This document shows positions 11,167 to 22,930 of a stretch of DNA of 64,000 bases, piece after piece (the first letter of the stretch is position 1; every line of letters begins with the position of its first letter). Where the stretch lies: assembly GCF_921293095.1 (NCBI RefSeq), contig NC_060252.1, forward strand, positions 3,224,001 to 3,288,000, in the 5' to 3' direction. The DNA is from Ischnura elegans. Taxonomy: Eukaryota > Arthropoda > Insecta > Odonata > Coenagrionidae. The position numbers were made by a program, and so were the translations under genes. Below the pieces are notes generated by a model, which was not told where the DNA came from, searched no databases, and saw nothing but the letters and a program-made list of their open reading frames with translations.

Positions 11167-13820
11167 ACTCAACATTGGAAGTAATTACACTATCCTCTGT
11201 TAAACGCACATGATTACTCATACTTATGTATCAACAGGAGATTTGAATGTGGAATCAGCCACATTTTGATAAAAGTTATTTAAAGAATGCGAGATATTGT
11301 TGCAAATAAACAAATGTATCAGTTTGTGCACTGTTAACGTCAGGAATATTTACTGGTTTTTGTTTTGTTTTTTTTTATAATTATTTAAAAACCAATTTTA
11401 GGATACAATAGCAATATTTAGGAAGTAAGATATGCCGTTGCATGTTCTCTGATAATTTCTGTGCATTTTAGTACCTCATTTGTAGAGTTTGGTTGCGTAT
11501 AAGTTGAGAAAAAGGTATCTACACAGTAGAAATAATATAGAAGATACCTTTCTGAGTGACACGAAGAACATCATCTTAGAATCTCACAAGGAACAATAAA
11601 ATTGGTGATATTTTGCCAAATGGATGGATGTAGGAATTCATTTATTCCCCGAACATTAAAGGACTTTAATAAATACTGGGTGGGAGTCATAACTAAAATC
11701 ACTGCAATGGACACCTTCTTTTCTGTTTTTTGTGAAGTGCCACAAGCTTACTGAGACTTTTGGTGTTGTGTGTAAATGTAGACGATATTAACACATCCAT
11801 CAGTGGGTCACACTGCATGTCACCATTTCGCAAAATGAGAAGTTGGAGACAAGAAAGTTGGTGTGTCTGTTCTATGCATGATGACCTATGTGGTACAACT
11901 GGAAGTTTGACCAACCATTGGATCTCACACTCCATCTACAGCTTGTTCCACTACTTATAATCAGAGAAAACCCATTTGTGTGCAATTTTGTGTGAAATGC
12001 TTACATTCTGTGTGTCGCAAGACTCCACCTGCTGATATCGCTTCTGAATGGAGTTTTACAATTAAAGTTGAGGAAAAAGAAATGGGATTGGTCCCACCTG
12101 GGGGTTGCTTCATTGGTGGCTTCATCAGACTCTTGCCTCAGTCTAATGCTTAGGTTGCAGAAGCCCAGAGAGAGTAGCACTGGGTCCAATTCTCCGTTTC
12201 ATCAGGCACTATAGAATAAAAGGCCTCAAGCGCAGTGAGTAGCTGCAGTGGGCCCGAATGGTGGCTTTTCCCCTCATAACACACACCCATTGGTCCATGA
12301 GAGAGGCACCACCTCCTCTAGGCTGTGACTAGAAGAAGAGCTAATCATATACATACGTATGTACTGAGCCAGCTTGCTCTCAGGAAGAAGGGTGTTTCAG
12401 CTCTGCCATGAAAATATGGATGACTAAGTTTGGGTCAGACAACTAGGGTGTAACCATTGCGGTGAAACATGGTGCACTTGTTGCAATGTTAAACTGGTCA
12501 TTTGCCATGCTGCGTGCATGCTGCCCTTGTGAGAGGAATGGGTCAAGACAAAAACTCGTCTGTCTTGTGTCTTTATGTCCACCTTAAGGGTGACTCTGAT
12601 AACCTTCTGTTCTTGCTATGATGTGGCCATTTTCTCTAATTTGATTGTCAAGGTGGTTGATGCATGTTTGCATGAATGAATTCAGTGGCCAAGAGCTGTG
12701 TAATTTAAACGCCTGTGAATTTCAGACATGTAGGCTCCCTCATCTTCATTACCAGTGCAGTGAGCTTAAGAGTGGGCTCCCATCATATTTCCAGTGTTGC
12801 TGGAAGTGCTCTCGCAGTGACACAGCCTCTGCTCTTCTCAATAACACACCACATATGCATGTGCATCCAAACAGGATCTGGAAAATATGTCTCTTAACGC
12901 ACTAGTCTTGTACAATGCTCTTAAAATTAAGTTTTTATTTTCCACCACATGATGAGGCATTTCTTGAGCAACCAGGAGGAGGATAGCCTGCCTCTCATGT
13001 GACAGTGAGGCTCTCACTAATGTCTGCTGTTTGTTCACCAGACCTTCCAGCAAGAGGCACACAAAGAGCTGGACTCACTTGCTAGCAGGCTTGGGAGGAG
13101 GCGCAACAGCAGCCGATCGAGGGCAGATGGTGCAGGATGAAGAAGAAGACCCCCTTTAAGACTTTTAAAATTCCCCCTCACATCAAAACAACAGTTGGAA
13201 GGAACTGTGAACATTTTTAAAGATGCCTTTCTTCTTTTAATATATCTTACACTTAGGGATTGATTGTATAGAGCAAGTTTACAAGCCAATTCACAAAATA
13301 GAGAGAACTCTCCCAGTGATATCAGGTTTATAAACAAACTATGTATTAAATTGTTAGCAATTTGCTGATCAAGTTATAAGGCAGTTGGTCCCCCCTCTGG
13401 AAATGACACATAGTTGCTGAAATTGATCAGGGTAAGTAAAAATGTGTGTGGAAAGTACATAGTAGTTCCTTATTACATGTTTAACATACGGAAATTGTAT
13501 GAAGTATCATCTTCATCCACTAATTTAATTTGTAAGATACTTGCTGGAACGTGGGATTGTGAAGTAGCACTGCATTTTCATTTTCACTGGTGAACCAGCT
13601 GCTTATATCCTTGTGGTTTCAGTGTCTACAGTAAGTAAAATAATACTGTCATCAATATCATTTGGTATCAGAACTAGAAGCATTAGCTGAGATTGAGAAA
13701 GTGAATTTATTTCTTTAAGTGAACATTGGATGAAATAAATTGTCATATCAATACCAGGCTATGTTATTGGTGATTCTTTTTGTTGCAACAATCACCATAA
13801 TGGAGGTGTTGCAATTTTTG
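11167..13820. other. No recognised gene
   Basis: ORFs here are short, overlap on both strands and lack motifs. The segment 12200-13150 is less AT-rich than its surroundings but shows no domain. No terminal repeats were recognised. Confidence 0.5.
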
Positions 13821-13965
13821 TTAAAAGTTAGGGATGGTCGGATCGGATACCTTGGATCAAAATATCAGTGGATCTAGGCCCGCATCGGATACTTTGGATC
13901 CATTCGCTGAAGGCATTGGATGTGGATCTGTAATTTTAAATGTATGCTTCAGTGAATGCAGTATC

Positions 13966-15325
13966 TCATACGAGGGAGTGGAAAGATTTACTATCCAGCC
14001 TTCGCATGCACCGTTGCACTGCGATGCTTGGACTACTCATGAACCATTTTGTTAAAAAGCTCTGGTAGGGGTTATACAAAAGAATTTCAGCCACGGAAAT
14101 TTTTATGGCAAAACATAACAGGCACATAAGGTGACTCTTAAAAAGAGATTGAACAACCATCGGAAGAATCTCAACGCCCTAGGATAACAACCACGTCAAA
14201 AGTGACTATGTCACAGTTAAAAAAAAAACATCCTCGACCCTCCATTACCCCATGCCTCTGATATTTTTTTTTCCTTTCCGAGACCACACAGTCCATAAAT
14301 CATTACTAGAGATGCATGAAAATCACAAATGCGATAATTGCGATGTGCACAAATAAATGTAACATAGATGCGATGACTGGACTTATATGATATTTTTACG
14401 CAAATTTGCCATTTGGAAGGCAAAATTCGTACATTTTGTGCTGAGCGCAGTTTAAATGCTCTGCCGACACTCACCGCTTAAAGCATGTGAGCGACTAGCC
14501 AACTGCTAGTTGGCTGGGACTCTACGAGGCCGCGAACTACAAGTGGGCGTGGGCAAGCTACACCTCCGCCACTATATGTCTTATTCCTTAACTTCTTATT
14601 GTTATACAGCATAATTATTTAAAATATTGTGTATTTTGTCATATAACTGTGTTTCATCACATTTTATTGTCATCTACCTCATTATGAAAATAAAATAAAT
14701 AGACGCTACAAAATGCGATAAACTGTTATTGAAAGTGCGATAAAATAAAAATGAAAGTGCGATTTTCACTTATCTCTAATCATTATCTCCAAAGGAAAAT
14801 ATCAAGCTACACGACAATAATGGAAGCGTGCTTCATCCCTACCCCATCTCACCAACTGATCTTTTTCATCTTACCTGCTTCAATTTTCTGTTTCTGGAGA
14901 ATAAATACTAGGTGAGTGACTTAATAGACCCGAAGATGTCTCGATAGTTTTCGGCAATTGGATGACGTGCATGAAATTCAAAAAAGAATGAGACCAAATG
15001 TGTTGCATTTCTAACATATTTAGATTTCTATTAGCTCAAATTGATTGAAACAAAGTTTTTTTTAGTTATAAATACACTATACCAATATTCAACATTGTCC
15101 ACACAGCACAATTTTCAAAGAAACAGGCGTGGCATCAGTACCGTCAAACAAGAAGACACGGCCTGGAAATGCCAACTTCATATATCAAATAGGTTGTCTG
15201 GCTTCGCTTTGAAGGCAACGACATCACAAAATAGCAACATCTGACATGTTTGTCCTTGGCTCCCTCATTCATCGCCTCATTGCTTGAAAGACATTGGAGG
15301 GATCATGCTCCTTCCCTTCCACCTA
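13966..15325 (-). repeat. Block shared with the 20.8-kb element
   Basis: Excluding the nested MITE, the minus strand aligns with 21470-22290 on the plus strand through several blocks: the CCTTCAAAGCGAAG region, the GGGTAGGGGTGAAACACG region, the GAAAATATCAAG region, GACGTGGTTATTATCCTA and ATGTGCCTGTCGTGTTTTGC. The alignment stops before either element's termini. The two host elements have different superfamily ends, so the block was either captured by one of them or represents a third, older element. Confidence 0.7.
14307..14778. mobile_element. Nested hAT MITE, 472 bp
   Basis: The ends read TAGAGATGCATGAAAATC and, reverse-complemented, TAGAGATAAGTGAAAATC. They are flanked by ATCATTAC (14299-14306) and ATCATTAT (14779-14786), an 8-bp duplication with one mismatch. 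The related copy of the host block (21960-22010) has no insert at this point, an independent empty-site comparison. The ends are followed inward by AAATGCGAT/AAGTGCGAT motifs. There is no coding capacity. Confidence 0.85.
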
Positions 15326-15513
15326 CCCTCAACTGCTGCCCACCCCTTCCTCCCATTCAGCGGTCTTCTCGTTATTCCAGCAACTCCTAGCATGTGATGC
15401 TAATGTTGTTCTAAACATTGTTAATTGTCTTGCAGATTGCGCAGCTGCAATTTAATTTAACAACATACCGATAAAAATATCTTTTACTATGTGGAAACAT
15501 TTTCATTCACAAA

Positions 15514-15790
15514 ATGAGAACCATTTGTGTGCACTGTGACGTGAAACTATCGTGAGGAAGTGCAAAATCCACCACACCGCCATTGAAGAATTTGTGGGTG
15601 AAACACAAGTCAGTATGGGATGAGAAAGTGACAAAGTTTGAGGGAAAGTTATGTAAGGAATATGTATTAAAATTCAGTCAATGGTTCATCTGAAGATTGA
15701 AACCTATTTTCATGTCCAAACACAAGCATATCAGTTTACATCCTGAGCGTGTAAAGATTTTATCGTTTTAAAAAACAATTTGAAAGCTTA
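15514..15790 (+). pseudogene. BED zinc-finger remnant of a hAT transposase
   Basis: The plus strand reads ICVHCDVKLS, stop, GSAKSTTPPLKNLWVKHKS, which matches the Cys-x2-Cys ... His-x-His pattern and the TTPLxxHLxxKH core of BED fingers. It then reads VTKFEGKLCKEYVLKFSQWF. The stop and the lack of any dimerisation or catalytic domain downstream show that it is dead. Confidence 0.6.
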
Positions 15791-16006
15791 TAGACATGAT
15801 TTTTAATGAGTAAAAATATTAAATTTTTTTTTGAATCTAAAAAGTATTCCTTCGATTTCATGAACCCGGAAGAAACTTAAATAATAACTTCGTTTCATAG
15901 CCGGAATTTGAAAATGCATTTGGACCAGAAAATATCCAATGATCCGGCTCAGAAAATCAAGGATCCAATAAAAAAAAAATTGGATCCTTCCATCCCTATT
16001 AAAAGT

Positions 16007-17120
16007 ATATTATGGTGTAATAACATAGATAACATAGAGGCATAACCAAGATTCTGAACTGCTCTTTTTTGTAAAGTACACCAATGCCGAAAATGATTTC
16101 ATCATTGTATGGATCCCCTTTTGGCTGCTTTAATATTTTATTGGAAAATTCAAATAATCTGTCGTACACTTTAATAAATAAATCGAAGGCCCACAGTTAC
16201 ATTGGCTGGAGACTTCAATTGTAATTTATTGTAGGATAGGAATTAAAAAAGACAATTTTTGCAAGTGTTGCAGTCCTCTCATGTGAAACTATTGGTAAAT
16301 AATCCTACAAGAGTTATAGCTGGCTCAGAAACACTTTTGCATAAATTTTTCTTTTACTATAATCAAGTAAACATTCATATTACATCATTTGACCTAGTGT
16401 TATCAGATTATTCAGCTATGCATTCCACATATACAATATATGTATAAGCAGCACACACAGTCAAAAAACCTAAACCCAGTATGCTCTTTTAACTTACATC
16501 GTTACATTATTGATAATATGAATTATTTTTGTATCTCGCATACCTAATGAAGAAGATTGGAGAGACATAAACAGTAAAAGATCTCCGAATGAAAACTTTA
16601 ATGAATGCTTGTGTAGAGTTAAGTATTATGTAGGTACATACTTACTTAGATTTACCTTTTCCACTGCAGCCAGTGCAACACAGGAACAATAGCAGAAATA
16701 ATAATAAATGGATAAGAGCAGCAATTGGGTTAGCATTCAAATCCAAAACTTATCCAGGATACTAAAAAATATGTTATAGGTACGTATATATATGCTTACA
16801 TGTGTTGACTCTTTAGCCCTTTGAAGCCCATGGTATTTTCATGTGCAGGTTGTGAGAAACCCAGAGCTTTTATTGTTTCTTTAGAAAATTATTTCCCAAC
16901 GTGAAAATTACATTTAGGAGCCACTAAATGACAGCACCTGCCATACAAGAAGACCAGATAGCTATAGAAAGAGGCCAAATAGTTCAGGCCCAGGAAATAC
17001 GCACATTATATTTTTCCCCGGAGTCATAAACGAAAGCCTGAGTTCTACTCAGGCTCGGATCCGTGGCAGAAAATATACATCCCGAGGAATATTTGGGCTT
17101 GGGCTTCAAAGCATTAATGG
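16007..17120. other. No recognised gene
   Basis: AT-rich sequence with one 62-codon ORF (16259-16447) lacking motifs. No repeats with recognisable ends were found. Confidence 0.4.
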
Positions 17121-17137
17121 TACCATTTAATGAAGAC

Positions 17138-17285
17138 ATGGTACATATAGAGTGCTGGGCCTACAAGCTCAACTTGGTAGTCAGCACATATGGTCTATGC
17201 AACTTCAGGAGCTCAACTGGTGTTCCATAGGCGAACTTTTGTTCTTGAAGAAAGCATCAATAACTGTCACACTTCATTAAGGAAC
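17138..17285 (+). pseudogene. Small hAT-type transposase fragment
   Basis: The plus strand from 17138 reads MVHIECWAYKLNLVVSTYG. This resembles the C-A-H-xLNLV block of hAT transposases and related domesticated proteins, here with Tyr in place of the conserved His. Stops follow within 30 codons. The match is short, so it is tentative. Confidence 0.4.
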
Positions 17286-17426
17286 AAGTACCCTAATGGA
17301 GATAAATGAGCCAACTGAGATCGTAGGTTTCCGTGGCGATGGTCTGATCTCTGCATTTCTTCAGGGTTTTCTTCTGCATCATCTCGTTTATAGACAACAG
17401 TTTCGCTGGCTATCCTGCCAGCATCT

Positions 17427-17912
17427 TCAGGTGGAAGGTGTCGGCTGTTGGTTTCTGCCTCTCTTATATACCGTAGGCTGGATGGGAGCTGCACTGTGAT
17501 TGGCTGTCTGACTGGGCACTTCTCTCTGATTGGCTCTCTCTTTAATGACTCTTTTCCAGGCGCTGTGAAGCAAGTATTCACCTTCTCTATTGAAATGCGA
17601 CGATGTTTTTTGAATTTCTATTGCTTCCCTGATTTGTCTAGGGAAGTATCGGCACTCCTTAACTAAAAGTTTCTTCTCCTCAAATTGGATGTCGTGGTCA
17701 GGTTCCGACCATGCATGTTCGGCGATGGCGGAGAGTTGAAACTGTTTGTTCTTGGTTGCCCTTTGGTGTTCTTTAATCCTTACATGCATGGAGCGGCAAG
17801 TTTCCTCAATGTAGGATTTTCCGCAGGAGCAAGGCACCTTGTATACCCCCTCATATAGTTCTTGTGGAATGATGTCCTTGGGCCCGGGGAGGAAGTCACT
17901 AATCTTGGTCAC
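17427..17912 (-). pseudogene. Penelope GIY-YIG endonuclease segment
   Basis: This 161-residue frame has the GIY-like strand GVYKVPCSCGKSYIEET, then RSMHVRIKEHQ, the conserved Arg and Glu-His positions of the Penelope nuclease. Family members have YIGET where this copy has YIEET, a change in the signature itself. A conserved AxAEHAWSxxHxI-type block (AIAEHAWSEPDHDIQF) and EAIEIQK follow. The frame starts mid-protein. Confidence 0.8.
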
Positions 17913-18054
17913 ACAATTGTATCACATCATGGTTTTTTAATATTCCAGCGATCCTTTCTGACGTTCCAGCGATGAATGGGGTGGTGACTTATAGCTTCCT
18001 TGACGATTCTGCCTCTCCATCATCATCACTCTGGTTTTCTATGGTGGCCTTCTA

Positions 18055-18576
18055 TCACTTTTCCTCTTCCTTCGTGTTTCTTCTAAGGACCAATTCTCTC
18101 CGATATCCATTTTTCTGAAGTGCCGTAGTGAGGTGCTTTATCTCCGTGGAGAGGGAGTTATCATCAGAGATATTATATGCTCTGTTTATCAATGCAGCCA
18201 CTAGTGAGGAATTCTGACTGCGATGATGGTGAGATGCTGCGTTTAGATAGTGGTCGGTGTGTGTAAGCTTTCTGTAGACAGCATGGCCGAGTCCCCCGTT
18301 GTCTTTTTTGGTCACAAGGACATCCTGAAAATTTAATGACTGCTCCTTCTCCATGTCCATAGTAAATTGGATTCCATGATGCTGTGAGTTCAGGTGTCGA
18401 AGGAACACTTGTAATTCCTGTACACCATGGGGCCAGATGACAAACATGTTGTCCACATATTTTAGCCACAACTTCGGCTTCTTTTTGCAGGATTCGAGTG
18501 CCTCCTTTTCGAATTTCTCCGTAAAGAGATTAGCCTCTACTGGTGATAGTGGTGAACCCATCGCTGCACTCTCCAT
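18055..18576 (-). pseudogene. Penelope reverse-transcriptase segment
   Basis: This 173-residue frame contains AAMGSPLSPVEANLF (RT motif with the SPLSP turn) and LKYVDNMFVIW. The catalytic box is YVDN instead of YVDD, so one catalytic Asp is lost. SLNFQDVLVTK and VYRKLTHTDHYLNAASHHH, the typical Penelope RT tail, follow. An upstream frame (RLDKYFHHRGNEEDYFVRKS, near 18640-18720) seems to hold an earlier part in another frame. Confidence 0.85.
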
Positions 18577-18779
18577 CTGTTTGTAGCAGCAACTGTTCCA
18601 TAGAAAAAACGAGTTCCTTAGGCAGTGCTCGACCAGTTCCGGGAAGTAACATCTAATGGTATTCCAAAGGACTTCCTTACAAAGTAATCCTCTTCATTTC
18701 CCCGGTGATGAAAATACTTGTCCAGTCTCTCTCCAGCTAGAAACTTACCCCCGTTGCCAGTAGAGAAGAACCATGCACT

Positions 18780-20270
18780 TCCAAAGTCAGAGAGTATTCC
18801 AAGGGGGTGGGGTGAATGACAATGAGGGTAAACAGGAGTGGGATGGGGATTGCCAGAGGAAGGAAGTGTGGTCAGCAGAATGAGGGGTGAAGGGGGCAGG
18901 AGAAAGAAGGGTGGGGAAAGGGCCTTCGGCTTTGCCTGAGACTGCATTTGGGGGCCGTGTTTTTTTACGATGCACTCAAGCTCCGTACCCGGAGAGGGGT
19001 GGGAAATGCTAGGGAAGGGGAGAAATGCTAGTGGAGGGGGGTTTGGGATGCGTAAGTTGGGTGCCAGGAAGATTAGCAAAAGGCGGTAGGAGAGAGTAAA
19101 CAAAGGATTTGGAAAGAAAGATATCTCGGAATGGGGGAACAGGCGGGAGGGCTACAAGAAAGTTCATGGTTAGACTTGGAATTGCCTCTTAATTGCGAGT
19201 AGCCTGTAAAATAAATTGGTGGTAAATAGAGGCCAATACTTAAGATACTCCTCCTCACTTTCATCTTCGTCTTCACGGCTGTCACGTATGTCCACTGCTT
19301 CTGCACCACTGCTGCTTAGACACTTACTAGGCACTGACTGAAGCTCTTTGCACATTCTCTCATGAATTTAGTTCAAGCCCATACCTTATGATTCAGCACT
19401 TCCAGGACGAAAGACAGCCAGGCATCGTCTCCCTCATGGATAGATAGCAAGGTAGTTACGCAAAAATTTAATGCACAGAATCATCAAATCCCCATGCAAA
19501 TTGACAATAGAGGAACCATTTTGCCCTCAATATAGGCTTGTGTGTTAAGTATTATATCATCAGTGATATCCTTACTGCATTTCCCCATCTAGTCTATTTA
19601 TTTTTTTATTTCACCACCAAAAATGGCACAAAGGATTTTACATTGGCTGTTACTTGAATAAATAATAGCTAAAAGATAACAAACAACAGCACAATAAATA
19701 AAAACTTACAGAAAACAAAATTTTTAAACATAAGAAGGGCACAATGGATTAGACAATGGGGAATTATTCAGATGACATTTTAAGGAGTATTTGTAACTAG
19801 TGGCTGAGTAAAAGTGGTCCAGGGAAGGGATTTTTGAAGCCATGGAGTTAAATAAGGAGGGGATTCAATAGTCGTTGATAACCGAAGTATTTTCCCTGAC
19901 TTTTCCCCCCTCCAAAATGTAACGTTGTCTCTACAATAATACTTAAAAATGAGAAATATTTTTTCTCTATCTTTGAGTGACTTAATTCTCTCCCTTCCTC
20001 ATATTTCCAAGTATAGATTTGGAAAGTGGTGTCATAAAGTCGCTTATTTATCGGCATAAACATTTAAATTTGTGCAATTTTATGGACTTGCAGCATTTCT
20101 TGGCATGATTCAATTAGTAGTGTTTAAGTTGGAGTATAAGAAATACCCTGAGCGACTTCCTCACATGTGAAACTAAGAAGTACTGTCGCGGTGATGTTTA
20201 CGAGTATGCACGCAAATAGGGAAATTGTGTCAGCCAGAATATGTTTACTTAACTCCTACTTCTCCTCGAT
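18780..20270. other. No recognised gene; purine-rich stretch 18790-19130
   Basis: The plus strand at 18790-19130 is dominated by G and A with few pyrimidines, giving long low-complexity ORFs on the minus strand. The remainder is AT-rich. No motif was recognised. Confidence 0.4.
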
Positions 20271-20272
20271 TC

Positions 20273-20578
20273 CTACCGTAAGTTTTTAGGCGAACGCTTT
20301 CCCTCCAAAGTTCCACTTTCAGTTAGGATTTCACTCATTGATGCACCACAGTCAGAAGCACTGATTTTTTTGCTGCTTTCGTGGTAATAACTGGTTTTGT
20401 TGACAAATATTTCGTCGTAGTTTGTACAAAGGAATGCCATATGCTCCTGAGGACTGAGCCTGATGTTCGTAATTTCAAAACGTTTCGTATTATTGAATAG
20501 CACCATGTATTTACCATAGGCTTTTTGTATTATCGAAAATGCTGTAATATCCTGCTTCGTATAATTGAGAGTTTACTG
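20273..20578 (-). mobile_element. pogo/Tigger-type terminal fragment
   Basis: On the minus strand, TA (20579-20580) is followed by CAGTAAACTCTCAATTATAC, a form typical of pogo/Tigger termini (TA target, CAGT start). Inward, the sequence has several TTATCGAAAA / TAATACGAAA motifs. Short minus-strand frames (20273-20517) lie inside but show no confident transposase motif. The other end was not located. Confidence 0.4.
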
Positions 20579-20830
20579 TAATTCTATCTGATTCTTATTT
20601 TTTCACCTAACTATATTTTATACGTTATCTTGGAAAATAATGACATAATTTTATTCATCTCATTACGTTGTAATTTTGTGAACATAAACAACTTATTATG
20701 CTGATGTAAGCAATGAATTCTGTCTTCAAGAGTAATTTCACTTTTGTCAATTTGTTCTTTGATTGCTGCAGTTATTTCAAGTTAATGTACGTCCATAGTT
20801 GCAATGCTAAGGATATTTTTGTTTGTAATA

Positions 20831-22486
20831 CCGTATAAGCGCGTGTAAGAGGCGCACCTTTTTTCCCAGAAATTGCAGCCAAAAATGGGGGTGCGCCTCT
20901 TACACAAACTTCTTATCTTCCTCCCCTCCCCTTCACCGGTCGCAAGTCCAAGGGGAACTGAGTGGCCTTGGTTTTCAGCGTGAGTAAGTCATCTGAAACC
21001 CTGGGTCAAAAACAAGCGGCAGGCAGGGGAGTTTCTCCCTTAGTGACGTATTTTTAAAATGCTCCTGTTTGCTTTTTTTTGTAAGCATCATGTCATCACG
21101 TCTGTACCCCAGAGGTGAACATGGAAGATCGCGCGGGGTTTTTCGCTCCGGAGGGCCCGCTAAATTTACTGCCACGAGTGGGTATCCTGCGGCAAATATA
21201 CTGCATTAAGTAATCACTTATCAAACATAGAGAAACGCGTAGTTTTGAAGGACATACCTGGTTAATTGTCAATATCTGTCTTGCTGAGTAATTTTCATTA
21301 CACTGAGGACCTGATTTTCCAAAAATCATCTTCAGACGCTAATATGAGGATTATTGCAACTGAAAATTATATTGGTGTTAAAACCTGCGGTTTAAAAAAT
21401 CCGAACGAGTGTGTTCATTGCTGGACTAAATGGTGGACAGAAGAAATCGGAAATGCTTATAAGTGAAGAGCGCTAAAGGAGAGGTCGAGGGGAAGGAGCG
21501 CGCTCCCTCCCCTCCGTATTTCAAGCAACGAGGCTATGAGCGAAGGAGCAATGGACGAACACGTCCGATCTTGCATGTGACGTCGTTGCCTTCAAAGCGA
21601 AGGGGCAGCAATATGATATACGCAGTTTGCATTGCCCGAGTTTCCAGTCCGTCTCGCCTTGTTTGAATGCGCTTATGCTACGCTTGTTTCTTCCTGTTTG
21701 GACTATTTTGAATATTAGTAGCCTTGTTGTAACTATAAATCTTTGTGTCAAACAATGAGAGCTTAAAAACTTAAATTCTGTCAGATATGCGCCGCGTTAG
21801 ACCTCTTTCTTTTTTTGAACCTCGTGCGTGTCAAGCAATTATTGAAAGCTATCGAGATATCTTCGGGCTCAGTAGATAACTCACCTAGCATTTGGCCTCC
21901 AGAAACTGGGAGATCGATCAAGGTCAGTTGGTGAGACGGGGTAGGGGTGAAACACGTTTCCATTGTTCCCTTGATATTTTCCTATTTTCCTGTGGGGTCT
22001 CGGAAAGGAAAAAAAACGGCAGAGGCATTGGCTGATGGAGGGCCGAGTGTGGCTCCATTAAATCTACGACGTGGTTATTATCCTACGGCGCTGAGATTGC
22101 CCCGATTGTTGTCCAAGCTCTTGGGAAGGTTAATGCTATGTGCCTGTCGTGTTTTGCCTTAAAAATTTTCACAGCTGCAATTCTATTGCAACACTCCTGC
22201 GAGAGCATTTTAACAAAAGTGTTCGTGAATAGGACAAGCATTGTAGAGCAACGGCGTATGCGAAGAGGGGATTGGAACTCTTTATACTCCCTCTTATGCC
22301 GCTATTACCACCGCAGTTATCAAAATTTCCTCCTTCAATTAGTATTGAAAGAGCATCGATAACTGTCGAAATTCCAGGCGTACGTCTGCAATACCGCGCG
22401 AGAGTATAAAAAAATGCAGCAAAATTTTTTTCTTCATAGCTTCGATGCTCAAAATAGGGGTGCGCCTCTTACACACGCTTATACGG
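20831..22486. mobile_element. TA-flanked transposon with 5' hairpin end, copy 1
   Basis: CCGTATAAGCGCGTGTAAGA starts after TA (20829-20830), and the right end is ACACGCTTATACGG before TA (22487-22488). The inverted repeat continues as GTGTAAGAGGCGCACC. The left end also contains a reverse copy of that 16-mer about 45 bp inside, so the left terminus alone forms a hairpin. TA duplication suggests a Tc1/mariner-type mechanism. No transposase is recognised in the 1656 bp. A second copy starts at 63618. Confidence 0.8.
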
Positions 22487-22849
22487 TATTCTTTAAATGG
22501 ACCTCACTTGAAGTTATTTTCATTACACATGAATATCATTTCCATATCATAATTTGCAGATATGAAAAACTAATGAAAGACTTTTTAAGAATGAATGAAA
22601 ATGTCAATCCTTAGGATACATGTGAAGGAAGTTCATCCTGTTAAAAAATATATGTTTGTATTTAATTGTAAGTAGTTTACAAAATTTAATAAAATAGTAC
22701 CTAATATTCAAGAAATAGTTTTGGAATGAAAATGTTAACATTACTAGTTATTTTGAAGTGATTCTTCTTGGCACAGGCTAAATCAATACCAATGATGACA
22801 TTCCTCAAATTACAGTGGTAGCATAATAAAATACATACACGCATATACA

Positions 22850-22930
22850 GCGTGGCGGTTTCCGGGGTTACTACCACGTAGATTCATCTCTGCAGACGAC
22901 AGTTTCGCCGGCATTGCAGCATTATCCTTT
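22850..22930 (-). mobile_element. Short Penelope 3'-region fragment
   Basis: The minus strand reads GGATAATGCTGCAATGCC, then GGCGAAACTGTCGTC, then TGCAGAGATGAATC. Order and spacing match the hairpin block of the Penelope copy at 17393-17430, which reads GCGAAACTGTTGTCTATAA. No coding sequence is attached. Confidence 0.5.

Larger units (their letters stand above)
13829..15998 (+). mobile_element. hAT-superfamily transposon with exact 8-bp target duplication
   Basis: The left end starts TAGGGATGG and the right end stops CCATCCCTA, both followed inward by GGATC-rich sequence. The flanks TTAAAAGT (13821-13828) and TTAAAAGT (15999-16006) are identical, which is the 8-bp duplication expected of hAT elements. 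Inside are a BED-finger remnant (15514-15790), a nested hAT MITE (14307-14778), and a block (13966-15325) that also occurs, reverse-complemented, in the TA-flanked element at 20831-22486. No transposase catalytic domain is left, so the copy is non-autonomous. Confidence 0.85.
17295..18720 (-). mobile_element. Penelope-like retroelement fragment (RT plus GIY-YIG)
   Basis: On the minus strand, a reverse-transcriptase segment (18055-18576, with upstream pieces to about 18720) is followed by a GIY-YIG endonuclease segment (17427-17912). RT first and a C-terminal GIY-YIG nuclease is the canonical Penelope order. Between and after them are frameshifts and stops. The 3' part contains a conserved hairpin block (17393-17430) that recurs in other Penelope fragments of this window. 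Confidence 0.85.

Noticed and set aside
12645-13337. Cluster of ORFs with cysteines and a possible zinc pattern
   Set aside because: Frames overlap on both strands, cysteine spacing fits no family, and no splice-supported continuation was found.
18618-19103. 161-codon minus-strand frame rich in Pro and Ser
   Set aside because: Only its last ~45 codons resemble Penelope RT; the rest is low-complexity, purine-biased sequence.
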